From positions 310,001-374,000 of the forward strand of contig JAYQTS010000003.1 of the NCBI GenBank assembly GCA_038147755.1: a stretch of 64,000 nt of DNA, written 5' to 3'. Numbering within the stretch: the stretch's first letter is position 1; each line of letters starts with the position of its first letter. The position numbers were made by a program, and so were the translations under genes. Of this stretch, positions 57,315-64,000 are shown one piece after another. The notes below the pieces were generated by a model, which was not told the DNA's origin, did not search any database, and saw only the letters and a list, made by a program, of their open reading frames with translations. The stretch is from UBA5951 sp012269555 (lineage in GTDB: Bacteria > Pseudomonadota > Alphaproteobacteria > Puniceispirillales > Puniceispirillaceae).

Positions 57315-57816
57315 TTGATAACGGTTTTTCAGAGAGTTTTAAATCAACTCCCGATACATCATAAGCTGACCCAAATCCCGTAACAAGTACGCCAACCAAG
57401 GGTTTTATCGCAAACAAGTGAAAGTCTGAAAACTCTCTAATTACATCCATTACATTGCCATGACGTTCCGCAATTTTTTTACATATAATTTCGAATTCCC
57501 TTTTATCTCTGTGTATCTCCATTGTTTCTGCTGTAAACTTAAGGCGAATGCGGGCCCAAATATTTTGCGCGAATACCTCATCTTCAACCACACTATATAA
57601 AACTGGATTTTTACTTAGAATTGATCGAACATGTCCACCAAGTTCGCTCACGTAAATATAAAATATACCCTTTTCTCTTATAAAGGGCGCCACACCCCAA
57701 TCAATTGCTGATTTAGAGTTACCAGTAGAAATATGAAGTGTTTTTGCTTGTTCAAGCAGTTTATCCCTCTTGGAAACTGCCAAATGATATGCTTTTTCTT
57801 GTTTTTCTAGAGCCAA
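57307..57816 (-). CDS. HugZ/HutZ-like pyridoxamine-phosphate-oxidase-fold protein
   Basis: 169 residues. The split-barrel fold is indicated by FYIYVSELGGHVRSILSKNP, with IWARIRLKFTAETMEI following. The final FSDFHLFAIKPLVGVLVTGFGSAYDV matches the heme-utilisation family HugZ/HutZ. Members degrade heme or bind it; others are flavin-dependent oxidoreductases, so the role is not fixed. Frame intact. Coupled to the GST downstream. No heme importer is adjacent. Confidence 0.75.
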   Translation of the reverse strand: MALEKQEKAYHLAVSKRDKLLEQAKTLHISTGNSKSAIDWGVAPFIREKGIFYIYVSELGGHVRSILSKNPVLYSVVEDEVFAQNIWARIRLKFTAETMEIHRDKREFEIICKKIAERHGNVMDVIREFSDFHLFAIKPLVGVLVTGFGSAYDVSGVDLKLSEKPLSNE

Positions 57817-57929
57817 ATCTCAAATACCTTCATAAATACAAATAGGCTTAGTCATTAAAAATGTATAATTGTTTTAGCATAAAAACTAACATAGTCTAAA
57901 GAGTATATAATATAACTGCGGGAAACTTT

Positions 57930-58554
57930 ATGAAACGCAAAAAACTTAGAATTGAAATTTTCGCTGATATAATTTGTCCATGGTGTTATATTGGAAAAAA
58001 GCGCTTAGAAAAAGCACTTCAAGATCGTCCACAAATTGAGGTCGAATTAACATGGAGAGGATTTTTATTAAATCCTTCAATACCTCAATCTGGAATTGAT
58101 AGAAAGCAATACCTCTTATCAAAATTTGGACATGCCGCCTCCTCTGTATATAGCAGAATAGAGCAAGCTGGGAAACAGACTGGCATTAATTTTAATTTTG
58201 ATGCTATCAAAAGAACACCAGATTCTCGTTCTATTCATGAGCTTATAATTGCAACCGATTTTAACGGCTACCAACTTAGCGAATTATTTTATAAAGCTTA
58301 TTTTATTGAAGGGAAAGACATTAGTGACAAAAACATACAAAATGATATCCTTAGAAAATTTGACGCTAAATTGTACCCCACACAAGAAAAAATTATGGGA
58401 TGCTAAAGAAACACTCAAATCTGATTTAATTGAAGCAAAGGAAATAGGAATTGATGGCGTTCCATTTTTTATTTTTAACAGTCAATTATCTCTTGCTGGC
58501 GCTCACCCTGAGCATATATTACTTACAACGATAGATGCTGCATTATCAGGCTAA
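57930..58554 (+). CDS. DsbA-family (FrnE-like) thiol oxidoreductase
   Basis: About 207 residues after repair. The thioredoxin-like active site is IICPWCYIGKKRLEKAL (CPWC near residue 16), with the inserted helical domain and the late cis-Pro DGVPFFIFN. No signal peptide is visible, so it is cytoplasmic like FrnE and polyketide-associated DSBA proteins. One extra A in the run at 58387-58392 breaks the frame; without it the joint reads TQEKLWDAKETL. Its stop overlaps the mfd stop by four bases in convergent orientation. Confidence 0.88.
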
Positions 58555-61500
58555 TCCAATAACTCTTTTATCTCTAATAATTTTGCTTTTAAATGATATG
58601 CACGCTTTGAAATATTAGATAGATCTAGTTTGATTACTAACTTATGATCCGGCCGTAATTGAATATTATTTTTTTCTAATCCTATCCAAGTTATGAGTCT
58701 CTCCGGTTTAGGAAATTGGTTATTCCGGAATTGAATCGAAAACCCTTTATTTCCAGCATCAATTTTTTCTATGTTAATGAATTTAGATATTTGTTTAAGT
58801 TCAACAATTTGCAATAGGTTTTTAACCTTTTGTGGTATTGGACCAAATCTATCGATTAGTTCCACTTTAATATCTTGAAGAGTTTCTTGGTCATATATGG
58901 ATGCTATTTTTCGATATAATGACAATCTAACTGTTAAGTCTTCAATATAACTCTCAGGTATCAAGACATCTGTTCCAATACTTATTAAAGGGGACCAACT
59001 TTCTTCCTGTAGTTCTTCCAACGCATTCAAATTGTCAGAGCTCGATTTCGATAATGCAACAGCCTGTCTAAGCATATCTTGATATAATTCAATGCCTACC
59101 TCTTTAACATGTCCTGACTGCTCATCACCAAGGAGATTTCCAGCACCTCGTATATCCATATCATAGGAAGCCAATGAAAATCCTGCGCCAAGTTTATCGA
59201 GTGTTTGCATAACTTCTAATCTACGTTTTGCCTGATTGGTAAGTTTAATTGTTGGGTCTGTAGTTAAATAGGCGTAGGCTCTTTGTTTCCCTCGCCCTAC
59301 TCTTCCGCGTAATTGATATAATTGTGAAAGTCCAAACATATCAGCTCTGTGAATAATCATTGTATTAGCCGTCGATATATCTATTCCAGACTCCACTATG
59401 TGGGTTGACAATAAAATATCAGCCTTTGAATCTGCAAAGTCGGTCATCACTTTATCTAATTCAAGTGGATTCATTTTTCCATGCGCTGATAAAATAGAGG
59501 CTTCAGGCACCAGATTTGTAATCCGATCATAAAGTTTTTGCATATCCTTAATTCGAGCGCATACAAAAAAAACCTGACCACCTCTAGCTTTCTCCCGCAT
59601 TATTGCTTCCCTAAGAATAATGGAATCCCATGGGCCAACAAACGTTCTTATAGCAAGTCTATCTACTGGTGGTGTGGCGATTAAAGACATTTCTCTTACA
59701 CCAGATAACGCCATTTGTAATGTGCGAGGGATGGGAGTTGCAGAAAGCGCCAGAACATGGATATTGCCTCGCATTTTTTTAAGTTGCTCTTTTTGCGCAA
59801 CACCAAAATGCTGTTCTTCATCTATAATAAGAAGACCCAGATTATTAAAACTCATTGTTTTTGATAACAATGAATGAGTTCCTATAATCAATTGGCAAGT
59901 GCCATCAGCTACATTTTCTTTTATCTCTGCAGCTTTTTTCCTGGAGTCATTCTTGAAAGTACGTCTATTTGGATAGGAAACTCCTTAAAACGCTCTCTAA
60001 ATAATTTATCATGCTGCCTTGCTAACAGTGTGGTAGGTGTAATAATTGCTACCTGATAGCCACACATACAGGCGATAAATGCTGCCCTTAAAGCTACTTC
60101 AGTCTTGCCGAATCCAACATCTCCGCAAATTAGCCTATCAGTAGGCTTTCCTGAAGCAAGGTCATCAATTACATCATTAATAGCATCAAGTTGATCATCC
60201 GTTTCTGCAAATTGGAAACGAGCACAAAATTCATCAAATATACCAGCAGGTGCTTCCAATTTCTCTGCTTTACTAATTTGTCTTTTTGCAGCAATCTTAA
60301 TCAATTCATCAGCCATTTCCTTGATTCTGCCTTTAATTCTAGCTTTTTTTGCTTGCCACGCAGCACCCCCCAACCTGTCAAGAGCAGCATCACTTGCCTG
60401 TTGTCCATATTTTGAGAGTAAGTCAATATTTTCAACTGGTATGTATAATCTGTCCCCCCCTGCATAAATTAAGCGCAAACAATCATGTTCTCCTCCTCCA
60501 CTTTCCACGGTCTCAAGCCCATCATATCGACCAATCCCATGTTCTATATGAACAACCAAGTCATCTGTCTGTAAGGAAGAAACTTCACGTAAAAATTCAT
60601 CAGAGCGCTTTCTTCTGCCTGCGGGTCTATTTTGACGGCTTCCAAATATATCCTGTTCCGTCAATACCCAGATTTTAGGTAACATAAATCCATTTGAAAT
60701 TGGCCATACAGCAGAATAAACCTGTCCTACAACTGGAACAACACCTGCACCCATTGGGATAATTGAAATCGACAAATTTGAGGATATAAGTTCTATCATT
60801 TTAGCGACAGCCCCTTTAGTTGCAGCAACCAAAATTACATACCGATTTTTAATTTCCTTCTTTATCATTTGCGCTGCTGATTGGGAGGGGCTAAAATAGT
60901 TGTCTTGTGTAGCACTAAATACAGGACTTATTTCTCCACTTAACGTAAAATTATTATCATTTTCACTTATTTTTTCAGGTGAGGAAAAAGGTGATAATAT
61001 TATAGAGGATTTTTTTTCAAAGAGGGCTTTAAGTTCTTTTTGAGTAAGATACATTTGTTCTGGTGGAACAGGCCTATATTCAATTGAATCTTTGTCCATT
61101 GCTGAAAGCCTAGATTGATAAAAATCTTCAATTAAATCGCACCTATTCAATGCATTAATTTCAAAATCATAAGGTGCAACTATAACTCCATCTGGGATCC
61201 ATTCTGTTATTACTTTAAGTTCGGAATGGAGCAAACTCATCCAATGCTCTATCCCTACAGGCGCTTTTCCAGCTGATACTTCTTCATATATTTGGTCTCT
61301 CGCAGCATGGGCGCCGAATAATTTAATATATTTTTTTCTAAAATTTGTTATACATTCATGTGAGAGACGGTATTCTGCAACAGGATTTAACTGAATCTGT
61401 TCAACCTCACTCAAACCTAATTGTGATGATTGGTCAAAATAACGTATTTTCTCAATCTCTTCCCCAAAAAAATCTAGCCTATAGGGGTAAAATGAAGGAT

Positions 61501-61990
61501 TAGAAAAAATATCAACAATGTCCCCTCTGATTGCGTATTCACCATATTCTCGAACGGTGTTTGTTCTATTAAATCCGGAATCTTCTAAAAAGGAAGTAAT
61601 TTGACCCAAATTATATTCATGTCCTTTTTTAAGCAAAAGACTAGCATTTGAAAAGAATGATTTTGGTGGTATTTTTTGTAAAAAACTATTAATAGTCAAC
61701 AAGATAACAACTTTTTTATCACTTAAATCCCTGGATGCAAGTTTGCTAAGGGTTGAAATCCGCTCACCTGTTATATCACCATGTGGAGAAAGCCTATCAT
61801 AAGGAACACAGTCCCAAGCGGGCAAACTATATACCTCTGCATTAGGTTCGAATAAAAGCAATCCGCTGGATACCTGCTTTAATTCAACATCATTACGCGA
61901 CAGATAAATAATAGGTTTTCCGATTACAGAGTATTTTGCCAGGTAGTAACTTTGTGCGCCTTCGACACACCCAAAAATATTCTGCTGCAT
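58551..61990 (-). CDS. mfd: Transcription-repair coupling factor Mfd
   Basis: Translocase that removes stalled RNA polymerase and recruits UvrA. About 1146 residues after repair. N-terminal UvrB-like domain (AWDCVPYDRLSPHGDITGER), RNAP-interaction domain (VHIEHGIGRYDGLETV ... GGDRLYIPVENIDLLSKY), Walker A CGDVGFGKTEVALRAAF, DEEQHFGV, ALSATPIPRTLQMALSG, and the C-terminal TRCF domain (SYIEDLTVRLSLYRKIA). One A is missing in the run at 59934-59939 (+ strand); repaired, the joint reads TPGKKAAEIKENVADGTCQLIIGTHSLL in parts and the length is exact. It lies 18 bases after sdhE. Confidence 0.96.
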
Positions 61991-62008
61991 TTGAATTTAT
62001 TATTTCTA

Positions 62009-62269
62009 TTATAGTTTTGTGCTAAAATTTTTAATAAGTGAGAATACCGTTCCATTTAAATTAGCAGGAATTTGTAAATCCCCTCTAACCCATGCAAGAA
62101 TATTCTGGTCTCCTTGTGCTAATAGTGCCTCGTAATCGTCTAGTTGCTCGTCTTTCAATTTCATCAAATATCTATTCGCGAATTGTCCTAACAACAAATC
62201 AGTTTCCCGCGTGCCAGTATAGCTTGACTGATAAATTAATCTCCGTATTCGTTTCTCTCTTGTTTCCAT
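62009..62269 (-). CDS. sdhE: FAD assembly factor SdhE
   Basis: 86 residues of the SdhE/Sdh5 family, which helps attach FAD covalently to the flavoprotein subunit of succinate dehydrogenase. The family motif TGTRETDLLLGQFANRYL (about 18-35) is intact, and DDYEALLAQGDQNILAWVRG follows. Gene order sdhE-mfd with a divergent recG is shared with other alphaproteobacteria. The divergent gap to recG is about 118 bases. Confidence 0.92.
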   Translation of the reverse strand: METREKRIRRLIYQSSYTGTRETDLLLGQFANRYLMKLKDEQLDDYEALLAQGDQNILAWVRGDLQIPANLNGTVFSLIKNFSTKL

Positions 62270-62387
62270 TATTTTAAACTTATCATCATATTAGATAAAC
62301 TTCACCCTTATTATAACATAGTGCCGATTGGACATGTTACCATTTTTGTGGGATCATTATTTTAAAATTACAAATTTGAATAGGCAA

Positions 62388-64000
62388 ATGACAATACTTA
62401 AATTTTATCGACCCGAAATTTTATTTCCCTGTTTTGCACAATTAATAAGCTTATCTGGTATAGGCCCCAGAACCGCCGCTATTATGGAAAAACGAATAGG
62501 AAAATACGTTATAGATTTAGCATTTTATTTTCCTATATCTATAATAAATCGTCGCGCATCTCCAGACATAAGTGAGGTAATTGAGGGGCAAATTGCTACT
62601 CTTTCTTTGAATATTTTATCAGTAAATATTCCACCTGGGCGCCAAACACGCCCTGCTAGAATAATAGCTGAAAATGAAACTGGGAAAATTGAAATTGTTT
62701 ATTTTAGAGCAAAATCTGAATATTTGAAATCCCTTTATAAAGTCGGTGACCGCATTACTATTAGTGGAAAAGTTGACATTTTTAACCAAAAAAAACAAAT
62801 CACACATCCAGATTATGTAGTTTCTTTTGATAAAAAAGATACAATCCCAGAAATAGAACCCATCTATCCCTTATCTGCTGGCCTTAAACAGAATATACTT
62901 AGGAAGTCATCTTTAAGTATACTCTCAAAAATACCTCAGCTTCCAGAATGGATTGACGAAAGTCTTATAAACTCAAAAAATTGGCCAGATTTTAAAACCG
63001 CCTTGACTAAAAGTCATACACCAGAATCTGAAGCTGATTTAGATTTGAGTAGCAAAGCACAGATCTAGACTAGCATTTGATGAATTATTTGCAAATCAAC
63101 TTGCTCTTTGTCTAATAAGAAAACAACAAGCAAATACTGAGCTGATAAATCCCATCGTTGGCGATGAAAATGTTATTAATAAATTTATATCCTCGCTACC
63201 CTTTCAAATTACAACAGCACAAAAACATGTAATTGAAGAAATTTCAGAAGATCAGAAAAGTTCCTCTCGAATGCTAAGGCTACTTCAAGGTGATGTTGGT
63301 TCTGGTAAAACACTTGTAGCACTAATTGCGCTCTTGCGTGCTATTACATCAGGAAAACAGGCAGCATTGCTAGCACCTACTGAACTATTAAGCAAACAGC
63401 ATTTTCAAAATATATCTCAGCTATTGAAATGTCTTGATATTCAACCTGCTCTGCTAATTGGTAGCATGTCTCAAAAACAAAAAAGAGAAGTTCATGAAGG
63501 TCTTAAATCAGGTAAAATATTACTTGTAATTGGGACACATGCTTTGCTTACCCAAGAAATAGAATTCATTAATTTAGGGCTAGCTGTGGTTGATGAGCAG
63601 CATCGTTTTGGAGTAAAGCAACGTCTTGTACTTGGTGAGAAAAATGGCGGCTGCGACGTGTTAATCATGACAGCCACACCAATTCCGCGCACGTTAGCAA
63701 TGACAGCCTATGGAGACCTTAAAATATCTCAACTTGATGAGAAACCAGCTGGCAGAAGAGATATAAAGACAGCTTCCCTTCAATTAGACAAGATTGATGA
63801 CGTCGTAAACAGACTATCGAAAGCAATCCAAAATGGAAATCGAGCTTATTGGATATGCCCATTGGTTGAAGAAAGCGATAAAATAGATATATCAGCGGCC
63901 GAAGAAAGAAATAAGTTTTTGAAAAAAGCACTACCCGAAGCAAATCCTGTATTAGCCCATGGTAAAATGAAAGCAAACGAACGCGATGCGGCAATGCAGA
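62388..64000 (+). CDS. recG: ATP-dependent DNA helicase RecG (N-terminal part, cut by window end)
   Basis: Branch-migration helicase that remodels stalled forks. The wedge domain begins with YRPEILFPCFAQLISLSGIGPRT, then the OB-fold TLSLNILSVNIPPGRQTRPARII (in parts) and GDRITISGKVD. Walker A is LLQGDVGSGKTLVALIALL, motif II VVDEQHRFGV, motif III MTATPIPRTLAMTAYGD. One extra base near 63058 breaks the frame; beyond it the protein reads RSRLAFDELFANQLAL. I start at ATG 62388; a longer frame reaches 62328 but shows no homology. The C-terminus lies outside the window. Confidence 0.94.

Noticed and set aside
60191..60678. Reading frames opposite mfd
   Set aside because: They are antisense to a conserved coding region and their translations show no domain.
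1..64000. CRISPR arrays, insertion sequences, prophage genes or integrases
   Set aside because: No regularly spaced repeats, transposase or integrase reading frames were found by eye on either strand.

Overview
The window reads as a chromosome segment of an AT-rich alphaproteobacterium, most likely a free-living marine one. The main reason is the order of its housekeeping genes. Reading leftward from about 19.0 kb, dgt-argS-SPOR-scpA-scpB-(ABC ATPase)-tatA-tatB-tatC-serS-surE-pcm-nlpD is followed by yajC-secD-secF-NDUFAF3-like-NDUFAF6-like, with uvrA-trmFO converging on it. The recG/sdhE-mfd arrangement at the right end is also alphaproteobacterial. Two photolyase-type flavoproteins, an amino-acid (Aap) and a betaine/proline (ProXWV) ABC system, and a molybdenum-hydroxylase island fit a sunlit, oligotrophic, osmolyte-rich habitat. 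The exact lineage cannot be fixed from the sequence alone.

Layout. 0-20.3 kb is core: DNA repair (uvrA, xthA), tRNA modification (trmFO), Sec and Tat export, chromosome segregation (scpAB), seryl- and arginyl-tRNA synthetases, repair and turnover enzymes, and erpA. 20.5-27.2 kb holds an IlvD/Edd dehydratase, valS, tolC and a divergent pcm-like gene. 27.4-37.4 kb is an accessory, probably catabolic island: an LLM flavin oxidoreductase divergent from a LysR regulator, a three-subunit molybdenum hydroxylase, OsmC and peroxiredoxin-like proteins, a cyclase-family hydrolase coupled to a GST, and an aromatic-ring-type FAD monooxygenase. It stops just before tRNA-Cys and a solitary Dam methylase. 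38.9-43.2 kb is a selenium cassette (EamA transporter, NDH-like-SelD fusion, MnmH/SelU). A cupin and tRNA-Asn follow, then aapJQMP (44.9-49.0 kb), proXWV (49.2-52.2 kb), hflX, the two-photolyase operon (53.7-56.6 kb), a GST/HugZ pair, a DsbA-family protein, mfd, sdhE and a recG cut by the window end.

Reading quality. About thirty genes or gene parts are interrupted by one-base indels, most of them in homopolymer runs and many in genes normally essential (argS) or strongly conserved (mfd, recG, secretion and repair genes). Restoring one base repeatedly gives an exact whole-codon length and a textbook protein. I therefore treat these as sequence errors and annotate across them, giving the repaired extents. 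A denser cluster of indels in aapJQM (45.06-47.4 kb) is the one place where genuine decay is harder to exclude.
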